From contig JAKUCV010001062.1 of the NCBI GenBank assembly GCA_028386065.3, forward strand, positions 29,655 through 93,654: a DNA stretch of 64,000 bases. Direction: 5' to 3'. Source of the DNA: Turnera subulata (Eukaryota > Streptophyta > Magnoliopsida > Malpighiales > Passifloraceae). The position numbers were made by a program, and so were the translations under genes. Positions 11,825 to 23,300 of the stretch are shown piece by piece (position 1 is the first letter of the stretch; every line of letters begins with the position of its first letter). Under the pieces are notes generated by a model, which saw only the letters and a list, made by a program, of their open reading frames with translations, searched no databases and was not told the DNA's origin.

Positions 11825-11918
11825 ATCTCCACCTTGGTGTTTTTGTAGTCCTACCAAATCTCTATCTTCTCAACCAAACAAAGAACAGTGCTTCCAACTT
11901 GCGCCATCTGGCGCCAAC

Positions 11919-14900
11919 TCAAATGTGAAGGATATTGACCAAATCTAAACAATGTTTAAACTTGGCCCTTGTCACCACCTTGGTCATCATATCTGCAGGA
12001 TTCTCCGTAGTCAAAATCTTCTGGAGAAGTATCTCCTCTTCTTCGAGAATTTCCCGCACAAAATGATAGCGAACATCAATGTGCTTCGTCCGTGCATGAA
12101 AGACTTGATTCTTTGCTAAATGAATAGCACTATGACTGTCAGAATATACCACAAGTTGTTTCTGACCAACTCCCAAGTCTTTTAGTAACCCATGAAGCCA
12201 AATTGCCTCCTTCACAGCTTCTGTAATAGCCATATACTCTGCCTCCGTTGTAGACAAAGCAACTGTTGACTGTAAAGTCGACTTCCAACTAACAGGGGCT
12301 TTTGCTAAAGTGAACAAATAGCCCGTCGTCGATCTTCGCTTATCCAAATCTCCAGCATAGTCAGAATCACAATATCCAACAACTCCTTGACCAAGTGATT
12401 CATCCCGCTCAAACATTAAGCCAACTTCTACGGTAACTTTGATATACCGAAGAATCCATTTCACAGCTTGCCAATGACCTCTGCCAGGATCATGCATGTA
12501 TCTGCTCACAACACTAACAGCTTGTGAAATATCTGGTCTCATACACACCATTGCATACATCAAGCTTCCGACTACATTGGCATAAGGGACTTTTGCCATG
12601 TACTCTCGTTCTTCATCTGTCTGTGGAGATAACTGACTGCTAAGCTTCAAATGAGGAGCAAGCGGAGTACCGACAGGTTTTGACCCTTCATTCATGCCAA
12701 AACGTTGTAGTACTTTCTTCAAATACTCTTTTTGTGTCAGCCAAAGCTTGCCTCCCTCTCTGTCTCTGCTTATCTCCATGCCGAGAATCTTCTTGGCTTC
12801 TCCCAAATCCTTCATCTCGAACTCTTTACTCAACTGAGCCTTTAACTTGTCAATTTCAACTTGGCTCTTTGCTGCTATCAGCATATCATCAACATATAAG
12901 AGTAGGTAGATGTAGGACCCATCTTTTAGTCTTTTTAAATACACACAATGGTCGTATTTGCTCCTGGTGTACTTCTGACCCATCATAAACTTGTCAAATC
13001 GTTTGTACCACTGCCTCGGTGATTGCTTCAATCCGTATAACGACTTGTCTAGTTTGCATACCCAATTCTCTTTACCAGCAGCTTTGTATCCATCTGGTTG
13101 AGTCATATAGATTTCCTCCTTCAAGTCACTGTGTAAGAATGCGGTCTTTACATCAAGTTGAGCTAGCTCCAAATTCAACTGTGCTACCAAGGCCAATAGA
13201 ATTCTAATGGAGGAATGCTTTACAACTGGAGAAAATACCTCATTATAATCAATTCCCTCCTTCTGAGCGTAGCCTTTAGCCACCAATCTTGCCTTGTACC
13301 GAACATTACTCTTGTCAGGAAATCCTTCTTTCTTAGCAAATACCCATTTGCATCCAATTGCCTTCTTTCCCTTCGGTAGTTGTGTCAACTTCCATGTTTT
13401 GTTCTTCTGAAGAGATTCCATCTCCTCCTCCATTGCCTTTTTCCAACTGGTACTTTCAGAACTCCGAATGGCTTCTGAAAAGGTGGAAGGAACATCATCA
13501 ATGACTGGAAGTGCATAGGCCACCGTTTCAATGAGATGTTCTGGTTTTCTCCTTTCTCGTCTTGGTCTACTAGTGGCAATTGACTCGAACTGCTGCGTAG
13601 GTTCTTGGGTCGGAACCTCTTCTTCATTTAACTCTTCCTCTGTCAATGGAGAGTCACCACTGGTGCTCTTAGCTGGGATCACCATAGTAGGCTCAAACTC
13701 CACCTGCTTTGATACACTCACCACCTGCTGTGAAGTACCACCAGCTTCTTCTGGATTTACCTTAGTCAACATGGCAGATTCATCAAAGGTAACATCCCTA
13801 CTGATAATAGTCTTCTTAGCCTCTAGACACCAAAGACGATATCCCTTCACACCCATAAATAGAGCCTTCTTTGCTCGTGGATCTAACTTTGATTCATTCA
13901 CATGGTAGTATGCAGTGGAGCCAAACACACGCAATGAATCATAATTTGTAGCAGGTTTCCCAGACCATACCTCCAAAGGGGTCTTGCCACCTAAAGCAGA
14001 ATGTGGCAACCGATTAACAAGATGTTGAGCATACATCACAGCCTCAGCCCAAAAATTTCTGCCTAGCCCAGCATTAGACAGCATACAACGAACTTTCTCC
14101 ACCAATGTCTTGTTCATACGCTCTGACACCCCGTTCTGCTGTGGTGTTTTTCTGACTGTGAAGTGCCGAACTATGCCACAATATTGGCATACCTTCAGGA
14201 AAGGGTCACTCGTATATTCTCCACCATTGTCTGTTCGGAGAACTTTAATCTTCCTCCCTGTCTGGTTTTCAACTTGAGCTTTCCACTTAAGGAAAATTCC
14301 AAGCACCTCATCCTTCTTCTTCATTGTAAACACCCACACTCTTCTGAAAAAATCATCAACAAAGGTGACAAAATAGTGCCTACCTCCAAGGGATGGAGTC
14401 TTCGCAGGTCCCCATACATCTGAATGCACATAGTCCAAAATCCCCTTGGTATTATGGATCGCAGTGCCAAACTTCACTCTTCATTGCTTTCCCAGAACAC
14501 AATGCTCACAAAACTCTAATTTGCAAGTCTTTGTACCTTTCAACAACCCCTTCTTGGCAAGAATCTGTAAGGATTTTTCACCGGCATGTCCCAAACGCAT
14601 ATGCCACAGCTTTGTTGCCTCTGCATCCTTCTTGCTTCCAAAAATAACTGTTGCTACTGCCCCAATTACTGTACTACCTTGGTAGTAATATAGATTATTC
14701 TTCCTCACTCCTTTTAACATCACCAAAGCTCCTGATGTTGCTTTAAGAATTCCATCTCTGATAGTGATCACTAGGCCTTTTGATTTTAAGGCTCCCAAAG
14801 AAATGAGATTCTTCTTCAACTCTGGAACATATCGAACATCTCTCAAGATTCTGGTGGATCCATCATGATTCCTTAGCTTGATTGAACCTATCCCGGCTGT

Positions 14901-15935
14901 TTTACATGGATTATCATTGCCCATATAAACAACCCCACCGTTGAGCTCTTCAAACTCAACAAACCATTCCCGAATGGGACACATATGATAGGTGCAACCA
15001 GAGTCCAATATCCACTCAGCTGCTTGTGATGTTGAGGGTGAACTAACCAAAGAGACTTCTGATTCTGCATCACTCTTGCATTCTGCAACATTTGCATCTT
15101 CTGGAGTCTTTCCTTTCTTCTTCAACTTCGGGCAGTCTTTTTTCCAATGCCCTTTCTCATGACAAAAGGCACATTCATCTTTGGCAACTTTGCTTCTCGA
15201 CTTGGATCTTCCTCTTCTCCCCTTTGACTAGCCTTGCTGTCGTCCTCTAGCAACTAAGGCTTCATCTGCTGCAGGTGCTTTGTTCTTCACTTTATCCTGC
15301 TATCTCAACTCATGACTGTACAGAGCCGAACATACAGCTTCTAAGGACACATTCTCCTTCCCATGAAGTAACGTTGTCTCCAAGTGCTCGAATTCTTCGG
15401 GAAGAGAAGACAACGGCATCAAAGCCAAGTCTTCATCTTCAAATATAACATCCAAATTGAACAGGTCTGCTACTAATTTTTTAAACAAGGTGATGTGTTC
15501 ATTCATACTAGAACCTGATCGATACTCGAACCGGAGCAATCTCTTCTTCATCAGAAGCTTATTCTGACCACTCTTCTTCAAGAAAGTGTCTTCCAATGCC
15601 TTCCACAGTTTGTATGCAGAAACTTCATTTTTGAATGCATATTTCTGCTCCCTGGACAAGCACGATCGAATTGTTCCGCACGGCAACTTGTTTACGTCGG
15701 CCCACTCCTTGTCACTGATATCATCAGGTCTCTCTTGCTCAGTAGCAACATCAAGTCCCTGCTGGAATAGTGAGTCAAGAACCTCACACTGCCACATGCC
15801 AAAATGACCGGTACCATCAAATATGTCCACAGCAAGCTTTGAACTAGATACTGGGATCCTCGACCATCTGGATGCGGAAGCCATCTCTCCTGACTGTGTA
15901 CCTGATGTAGCCTTTTTTGAACCTGCTTCCGCCAT
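11919..15935 (-). pseudogene. Copia E gag-pol polyprotein with three in-frame stops
   Basis: One continuous frame runs from ATG at 15935 to 11919. In order it holds gag (WKALEDTFLKKSGQNKL), a CCHC knuckle (CAFCHEKGHWKKDC), protease (WILDSGCTYHMC), an integrase zinc finger and core ([20 protein letters not shown]), reverse transcriptase with an intact [10 protein letters not shown], and RNase H ([13 protein letters not shown]). The domain order INT before RT is that of Copia. Stops occur at TAG 15300-15302, TAG 15228-15230 and TGA 14481-14483; the last lies where CGA would read Arg. There are no frameshifts. It is probably a Tork/Tnt1-like lineage, judged from overall resemblance. Confidence 0.9.
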
Positions 15936-16008
15936 TACAAAGGATCAACAGATAGTATTCAACAATTGCAAATAGCCCAAAGGACGAACCTTCGGCTCCG
16001 CTACCACT

Positions 16009-16604
16009 TGTTGGGGAAACTCGGGTAATTTCCCCACAACTAATGAATTGAACTGATTCGATAATTCCCAGGAAAGATGGCCTAGCCTATCTCCTTAGAC
16101 AGAATTATCATTCCAAGATAAATTCCCAGGAAAGACTGGAGGAACTATGGTTCACTTAAAACCCAGCCTCCTAGATAGGACTCACTTGCACAGTGCTTTA
16201 ATTCACAATTTAACCCGACAAAAGGCGGCTTAGCCGGCCAACAAATGAAGCAAGGGGCTTTGCCGGCCAACAAAGAAATAGGCGGCTTAGTCGGCCAACA
16301 AAGAGATAAGGCGGCTTAGCCGGCCAATATTGAATACTAAATAAATGCGGAAATTAAAGGCGGAATAATAAAGAAAGAACACACTAAAAAATTGTTAACG
16401 GAGTTCGACCAATTATGCCTACGTCTCCGGAGCACTGCTCTTTTTTATAGGAGAAGAGTTAGTACAATTGTAAGGATACAATGTACTCTAATTTTTAGGA
16501 TGGATTTCAAAGGGAAGTGAGGAGTCTTATTTATAGCATTTTCCAACCCCTCACTTCAACTCCTTAGGCGATGTGGGATACAAAAACCCACACACTATTC
16601 AACA
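16009..16604 (-). repeat. 5' LTR of Copia E
   Basis: It is 596 bp and about 97% identical to the left LTR by eye (some 17 substitutions and two single-base indels). The same four-unit GGC-rich repeat is at about 16223-16327. The primer-binding site follows on the minus strand after two bases. Confidence 0.95.
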
Positions 16605-17816
16605 CCTAGTGTCTCTGTTATCATGAAATCATTAAAGCTTAGACTGCTTTATATTTACATGTCATGTGATGTGCAATGGGACACTCCTTGACCATGTCTA
16701 ATTAATTAAACCTGCCTAATAAGTATAAGAAGTATCACATACTTAAATGAATTTGTATGGCATATCAATATCATCCCTCTCTGATCTCCTGAAGGTGGGA
16801 TGCAACCCATGTACTCTGTTTTAAACCTTCAGATCATCTTATTCTGCTCGAAACATGTTATAGACTTATATTCTGAACCTTTTTCTTTCTTCCTTTTTAT
16901 TTTACTCTAGGAAAATGCCACCTACAATATTCTTACAAATCAACTTCCTTCTCCTGCTACTGGGCACCATCTTGAAAGAATTGTACAGAATATAGGGGAA
17001 CAAGCTCGAAATTACAGCCGGCAGCAAATAGGAGATGGGCTCTCGGACTCCAGGTCAAGTTTCTGTTACTGTAAAGTGTTCTTGATAGAGTAGGGTACTG
17101 AGAGTCTCATGACACCAAACTGACTAGCTAGCTCTGAAGTTTGCATCTTTACCTGATAACAAAAAAATGTGTGATGTGGTAGGCTAAATTAATTGGTTTT
17201 ATGTATTGCTTATTCCCAACCTCAGTATTGAGCTTGGAGGGAGCAAATGTTTTAAGTATCATTTACATGCCTATGCTTAGATTTGATGAGCTTTTGCTGC
17301 TTTTTAATTTCGACAGTCTCGAGCTAGACCTCAAGAAATAATGATGGTAGTTCTCAGAGCTCTGCAAGAGCTGACAGTGTGTTGGAAGAAAATTGGTCAC
17401 TATAACATGAAGTGCAGATGGATTCCTGGCACTGCCGGGTATGGTGAAAGCATGCTTAATGATCCTGTTCATCCCATTGCGAACCAACACTCCATCATTG
17501 AGACTGATGAAGCCATTGCAACAGTCAATGTGGTTAAGTTTGAAGTGCAGGTCACTAACTTAAAACTCTTACTGCTTTGCTTCTTGCTTCAATAAGCTTG
17601 ACTGATTAGAAAGTTCTGCATTTCCAAACTGAAAAATTGTGTGTGGTTGGAAAATCAGGAGCTAGCAAGGATGTTTATGATTTTTTCCTGTTGTTTTGGC
17701 AGCTTTATAAAGCTCGAGATGAGAAGTACCTGCAGGATTTACAAAGGGTGCAAGGTCCACAGTTTCTGTTCTTGGATCTCTGTGCAGCTTTACTTGCACA
17801 ACTCCAGGTCATATAG

Positions 17817-18382
17817 AATCAGAAAGGGGCACTTCAGTTTTCTGGTTTTGACTCTGCAGCAAGCACCTCTCTTTTATCAAAAAAAAAAAAAAAAAAAAGC
17901 AAGCACCTCTCTTAACAAGATTTTCTTGCCTTTACAATATCAAGGATTCCCTCCAAGGATTATACATACAAAGCAAACATGCAGAGTTTGCAGCAACCTT
18001 ACATCAGTTAGCCTATTCTAATGTCTGAAATAACCATTTACATGTATATATTTATAAGTATTTTAATCTCTAAAACGTGATTTGTTTTCGGCTCGAACAC
18101 AAGCTTGTCAAGTTCTTCAAACTTCTTCTTTCTTTGTTAATTAATCAAATGGTAATTAAAGATTGATGAGGGCTTAAGCTGTGTAAAACTTTTTCCTTCA
18201 TTATTTTCTCGTACATTTATATTGGATGCACCATATTAAGGGCCAAATGTATATATCAAAAGATCAAATCGAGGTGGGCTGTGAAATTATGGGAGCTCTT
18301 TTTATCCTCAGGCGCCACCAAAAAAAGTAAATTAAGAACCCATTAGAAACAATATGAACTAGGAGGATCACACAACAGCTAA
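17817..18382. other. Spacer between the SnRK1 relic and the NAC gene
   Basis: The first part would be the 3' untranslated region of the SnRK1 relic, with a tiny retroposed insertion (listed separately). The remainder is AT-rich and serves as the 3' flank of the NAC gene, which reads toward it. I recognise nothing else. Confidence 0.5.
17858..17913 (+). mobile_element. Minimal retroposed tail (TTATC plus poly-A) with 16-bp target duplication
   Basis: The direct repeat AGCAAGCACCTCTCTT occurs at 17858-17873 and 17898-17913. Between the copies lies only TTATC followed by about 20 As. This is the signature of target-primed insertion of an extremely 5'-truncated SINE or LINE tail. The source family cannot be fixed from five bases. 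Confidence 0.75.
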
Positions 18383-19585
18383 TTAAAACAAGAATACAGG
18401 AGGAGCAATATTTAAGCAAATCCTGTGCATACAAAAGAGATAGAAGAAGCCATTAAAACCGAAGAATCCATAGGATGGCTGGTAATGATCTGGGTGTTGA
18501 TAATCATATGGATCCCTTAATATGGACCAATCAAAATATGTGGATTCCTCCTGATCCTGGCCTTGTTGTTGCTCCAGTTCCGGATTAGGCGCCAAGGAAG
18601 TACTGTGCATGTTGCTGTTGTTGCTGGCAGTAGATTCCAACGATAGTGTTGTGTCCTCAAAAATATTATAGCAAGCAGGAGGTTCATGAGGGTGTAGTTG
18701 TTGAGGCAGCTCATGATCATCTTGCATCGACATAGGGGGAGGCACATCAGAGTTGATGGCTTCTTCAATGTATGTGTAGTCCTGATTATCCTCCTGGCCT
18801 TGTTGCTGTTGCTCTTGTGGATTAGCCGCCAAGTTAGCGTGCATGTTATTGGCTGATGATGGTGCTGTGTCCACATAATTATAGGAAAGTGGAAGCTCAT
18901 GATCTTGTGATGCAATAGGAGGCATAAGTGGCATGATATTATCAGTTTGGTGCTGCAAGTTGACGGCTTCTTCAACATATGTGTAGTCTTGATGATGATC
19001 CTCCTGATCACCCTCTTGTTGTTGTTGTTGATGATCTTCTTTTGGTTCTTTGGCCATATTCTTTATTCTGCAAACAGCCCACTCTTGAAATACCTCACCA
19101 AAAAGGGTGTACTCATGCATAATCCACTCTGTCTTTATCATGTCTCCCTTCTTTGGGCTAATTTTCTTCTCTCTGGTAGTTTTGATGGTTTTGTTTGGGG
19201 GAGGAATAAAGAAGTTCAAGGACCTCTTATAACCAATGGTCACCTTCCTATGATCCAACTCTTCTCCACTGAAAATTTCCTTATTACCAGTGCTTGCAAT
19301 CCACTTCCCTCCATTAAGAACATCGTCATCCATACTTCTTCTTGGCCTTTTCCCGCCCTTATGCTTTCTTTCCCTACGAAAGAAATAAAACCTCTCCCTG
19401 TCATTGAGGTGTGGATGATCCTGATGAATACCAGGTAGTAGCCAAGGGTCAGTTTTGTTGGCATCAACTTCAGGGATCAGTGGAAATTGGGTTCCATGCA
19501 CTACCTTTTCCTTCAAGAAAGCTATCAGGCACTCATCCGAGGGCTGGAACCGAAAACCTGGGGGAAGAAAAGCCCTAGCATCCAT
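18383..19585 (-). CDS. NAC-domain transcription factor, atypical and intronless
   Basis: The 400-residue open frame on a single exon opens with NAC subdomain A (LPPGFRFQPSDECLIAFL, 7-24), followed by counterparts of the other subdomains: GKWIASTG (93-100), GYKRSLNFF (118-126), TEWIMHEYTLF (152-162) and EWAVCRIKN (168-176). It is therefore predicted to bind DNA as a nuclear dimer. Substitutions in subdomain A (FQPSDEC for FHPTDEE) and the missing introns set it apart from typical NACs. The Gln/Asp/Glu-rich C-terminus (185-357), a likely activation region, holds a tandem duplication: DYTYVEEAVN at 200 and DYTYIEEAIN at 269, each followed by DHELP and an MH…NP stretch. The last 27 residues are strongly hydrophobic. 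The start is chosen because subdomain A begins at residue 7. It may be functional; expression is unknown. Confidence 0.85.
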   Translation of the reverse strand: MDARAFLPPGFRFQPSDECLIAFLKEKVVHGTQFPLIPEVDANKTDPWLLPGIHQDHPHLNDRERFYFFRRERKHKGGKRPRRSMDDDVLNGGKWIASTGNKEIFSGEELDHRKVTIGYKRSLNFFIPPPNKTIKTTREKKISPKKGDMIKTEWIMHEYTLFGEVFQEWAVCRIKNMAKEPKEDHQQQQQEGDQEDHHQDYTYVEEAVNLQHQTDNIMPLMPPIASQDHELPLSYNYVDTAPSSANNMHANLAANPQEQQQQGQEDNQDYTYIEEAINSDVPPPMSMQDDHELPQQLHPHEPPACYNIFEDTTLSLESTASNNSNMHSTSLAPNPELEQQQGQDQEESTYFDWSILRDPYDYQHPDHYQPSYGFFGFNGFFYLFCMHRICLNIAPPVFLF

Positions 19586-19720
19586 ATCTCGTTATTTAGC
19601 TACCTTCTCTAGTAAAGAAAGAGGCAATTAAGGTACGTGAAAGACCAAATTAAGATCGACAAACTTAAGTGTGTATTGTGTGTAGCAGTGTGGAATATAA
19701 TTAATAGATGTGTGTATGTT

Positions 19721-19733
19721 CATATTTATAGGG
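19721..19733 (-). promoter_or_regulatory. Putative TATA box of the NAC gene
   Basis: The minus strand reads CCCTATAAATATG about 140 bp upstream of the ATG at 19585. It is the best TATA match in the 5' flank, and its spacing fits a short 5' untranslated region. Confidence 0.45.
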
Positions 19734-20357
19734 TAACCAGGCCAATTCCTAGTAATTCTTGGTTTTGCTAATTTATTTTTTGGTTCCCTAATCTTTTCTT
19801 CTTTAGCGCGTGAAGTGATAAATATAAATATCCTCTTTTTGTTTTTGTTTTTTTTTGTTTTAAATCTTGAAATGTTATTTTTTTTGTGTGTTATTTATTT
19901 ATCCTTTTAATTAACTGGTATTAATTCAGCTAATTAGGTTAAGCCGCGTAAAAATTCTTAAACCTTTGCCCTTGGTTCCTTTACCAACGCCGCCAAATTT
20001 TGATGTAAACTCTTATATCAAAGTATTTGTACCCTTTGAATTAATGGATCATTTAGACCCTCCCTTGCTTTATAGGATCAGTTCGACCCCTTCTTTCTTT
20101 ATATATAGCAGCCGAGAAGAGAGAACTTTCCTCTACTCAGCTTCAATTATTTTCTGGTGGTTCTAATTTACTGCTTATGTAACATACAATCTTTTCCACA
20201 ATGTTGGTAAAGCTAGGAACACTAGTAGTAGTATATTCGTTCACTTATCATTAACTACTATCACTATTATTCACTGTTTCACGTACGGTAGGTTTGAAGA
20301 TTTTATTGTTCAATATTTTCTGCCTCTTTTTTTTTTTTTTTGAGGGAAACCTCTTTC
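19734..20357. other. AT-rich 5' flank of the NAC gene
   Basis: Long T-rich runs and no coding potential. Two poly-T runs (20327-20341 and 20358-20370) mark the edge with the LINE; the second is read as that LINE's poly-A tail. Confidence 0.5.
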
Positions 20358-23300
20358 TTTTTTTTTTTTTGATGCTAATCGGAATTTTATTCATGAGTAA
20401 GGAATACGGAATATACAAAAATGGTCATTTAGTAAATGACCTGACCACTGGAATACATGAAGGATAAGGGAGATTTAGACAAATTTTCTGATCGGGCCTC
20501 TCCATTGCTTCACGGCATCCACAGAAGCAAGCATGTTGCTGCAGGTGAAAGGTACGTCAGAGTGTATCGATTTCAGCCACCATGAAGCCCTGGAGAGAGT
20601 GAGGTCACGTAGACAGTCCCACTGGATCTCTTCATTATTGAAAACGAGTTTATTTCTTGCTAACCACAGGGACCATAGACCTGCCAGCCCGAAAATCATC
20701 CAAGATGATCTTCTGGTCATGGAAGACTCCAACCAAGGCCATTGATAGAGCCACTCTTGCAAGGAAGATGGAATGACCCATGTAATACCCCCCACCACCT
20801 ACAAACAGATTGCCAAAATTTCCAAGAGAAGGGACAGTGGAGAAAGAGGTGATTACTAGTTTCTACACATTGTGAGCAGAGGGGGCAGGAGGCTCCATCC
20901 AATGGCAAAAGACCTCTTTTTGCGAGATTTGCCCTGAGGGCAGCACCATCAAATAATAACTGCCAAAGGAAACATTCAACCTTAGGGGGAGCAAGGTTGC
21001 ACCATACGTTTGGCGGTTTGGAGAGAGGGAGGGTTGAAGCGATCATGAAATCTTTACCTTCTGAGACTTTGTATTTATGCTTTCTTTTGTCGCTCCAGGT
21101 CCATTTGTCTGCCTGTCTTGGGTTGGTAGACAAACTTGATAAGGATATATCTATTTTCCTGCAGACTTCAGATCCCCATGTATACAAAGGTCTCCGCCAG
21201 CAATTCGGGGATGAGGATAATGGGGTCTTGAGAACGGCTGTTTTAAGGTTCACATCTTGTAGGGTGGAGGCCAAAAATAATCTTTGTTGTTTATCCTTTA
21301 AAACACCATCAGGACTCCATTTATCATGCCAAAACAAAATATTAGAGCCGCATCCAACCTGGATAAACAATTTATCTTTGAGAGAAACACTAGGCTTCTT
21401 CCTATCGTCCGAGCACAAAATAATATTTCTCCAAAGAGAGGACATCGGAGATGGGATGAAAGCTGGATCAAAACAACCGGTTCTTAGCTCACACTTCTTC
21501 TTTATCAATCGGCACCATTCTTCATCACTATTCTCCAAGTATCTCCAAAGCTATTTGAAACAGAGACTATTATTTTTAATGGATAGAGATTCGATCCCCA
21601 AGCCCCCGTAGTCTTTTGGACGAGCCACTTTATTCCATGCCACCCATCATATTTTCTTCTTGTCTCCACATTCATTTCATAGGAATCTTCTTTGAATTTG
21701 GGTAAGTTTTTTAACAACACCCACTGGAATACGGAAGAGTGACATGTAGTAAAGAGGCAGAGAAGCAAGAACGGACCTGATCAATAAAACACGGCCAGCA
21801 AAGGAGAGAAATCTTGCTTTCCAAGTCTTCAAGCGCTTATTGAATTTGTCAATAACTGGATCCCAATTAGCTTGCTTCTTCATATTTGCGCCGAGTGGTA
21901 GACCAAGGTATTTAAGAGGAAGTTTCTCCGTTTTACAAAATAAATAATCAGCCAGGACTTTGGTTGTGCTCCCAGTAATATTTACCCCCACCACACTACT
22001 TTTGGAAAAGTTGATACTGAGCCCTGAAATTAATTCAAAGCAGCACAAGACCCTTTTGAGATTTAATAAAGAGGGGGTATTAGCTTTTGTGATGAGTAAA
22101 GTATCATCAGCAAATTGTATAATATTTGCTGGGATGTCATGGATCCTCAAGTCATCAACCAAACCCTTAGCAATTGCAGAATCCACCATAACTTTTAAGC
22201 CTTCTGCAGCAATAAGGAACAAAAAAGGGGAGAGGGGGTCCCCTTGTTTCAACCCCTTGCTCATGCCGAATTGAGATGTTGGTGATCCATTGATCAATAT
22301 GGCGAGGAGAGAGGATTTTAGGCACTCAATAGTCCAGGAGATCCATTGGGTCCCGAAACCCATAGCTTGCATCACTTGCGTTAGATAATCCCATGAGATG
22401 GAATCGAACGCCTTCCGAAAATCAAGTTTCCACACGACAGTTGGCTGCTGAGATTTCTTGACTGAATCAATAAATTCTGAGGCTAAGAGGAAAGCGTCCA
22501 GAATATTTCTTGCTTCAATAAAAGCATGCTGCGATGTACTAATAATCTGGGGTAGGACTGGTTTTAGCCTGCTCGCAAGAATCTTTGACACAAATTTGTA
22601 TAGTCCACTGATCAATGTGATTGGCCTGAAGTCATTGAATTCTTCTGCGCCTTCTTTTTTAGCAATAAGGGTTATATAAGATAGGTTAACACCTTTAGGA
22701 AAAGAACCCTTGTCGAAGAAGGAATGTATCAGGTCAAAAATATCATCCTTTAAGATGTCCCAACATTTTTTGTAGAACCCCAGATTGAATCCGTCTGGTC
22801 CGGGAGCCTTGGTTCCATCACAGGCCTAAACTGCGTTCTTTATTTCCTCCATTGAAATACGGGATTCAAGGCTTGAGGCCTAGGCGGGCTCAAGGCGTGA
22901 GAAAGCCAGACTGCCTAGTTTTGGTCTGCAGCCATCTTTTTCCTTATAAAGGCTTGAGAAAAGCGAAACCGCCTCACTTTTTATCTTTTCAGGATTAGAG
23001 ATCACCACGCCATCACTTAGAATAGAGGAAATAGAATTCTTTCTGCCACGGGAACAAGCCGAGAGGTGAAAGAACTTAGTGTTACGGTCTCCTAGCTTTA
23101 GCCATCTAACTCGTGATTTCTGCTTCCAAAGTGCTTCTTTTTGCTTCAGTTTTTGAAACAGTTCAATCCTTAAAGCAAAGCGATTATTGATCTCCTGTGT
23201 ATCCAGATCATGGCTTTCGGCCTTTGAGGTCAATGGCCTCAATCTCATTCTGCAATCGTGTAACTGCTGCTTCCAAGTTCCCAAAAGAGTGCTTGTTCCA

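Larger units (their letters stand above)
11227..16604 (-). mobile_element. Full-length Ty1/Copia retrotransposon E
   Basis: Two LTRs (11227-11824 and 16009-16604) start TGTTGGGG and end CAACA. The 5-bp target duplication CCTAG is perfect (11222-11226 and 16605-16609). Reading on the minus strand, the primer-binding site TGGTAGCGGAGCC lies just inside the right LTR, and a polypurine tract (AAGGTGGAGAT) abuts the left LTR. The LTRs differ at roughly 3% of sites by eye, which indicates an insertion of the order of a million years old at commonly used plant rates. It sits in an intron of the SnRK1 alpha relic. Confidence 0.95.
10929..17816 (+). pseudogene. KIN10: SnRK1 alpha (KIN10/SNF1-like kinase) C-terminal relic, split by a Copia element
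   Basis: Five exons with GT-AG borders are readable. 10929-11018 encodes the UBA-like autoinhibitory segment (IDEEILQQVIKVGFDPNQL). 11106-11189 encodes ATVTYYLLLDNR. 16911-17053 is a linker ending RRWALGLQ. 17317-17550 is the KA1-type regulatory domain (ALQELTVCWKKIGHYNMKC). 17703-17816 ends the protein (RVQGPQFLFLDLCAALLAQL, TAG at 17814-17816). SnRK1 alpha is the plant energy-sensing kinase, and this region binds the beta/gamma subunits. The catalytic domain is absent upstream; an F-box relic lies there instead. The third exon is 143 bp and the phase-0 joins need a multiple of three, so it carries a frameshift at about 16975-16995. A Copia element fills the second intron, 37 bases past the donor. 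It is a 5'-truncated, frameshifted gene copy. Confidence 0.85.

Noticed and set aside
20327..20370. Two adjacent poly-T runs as evidence for two LINE insertions
   Set aside because: Only one LINE body follows. The 16 bases between the runs show no target duplication, so a second insertion is not supported.
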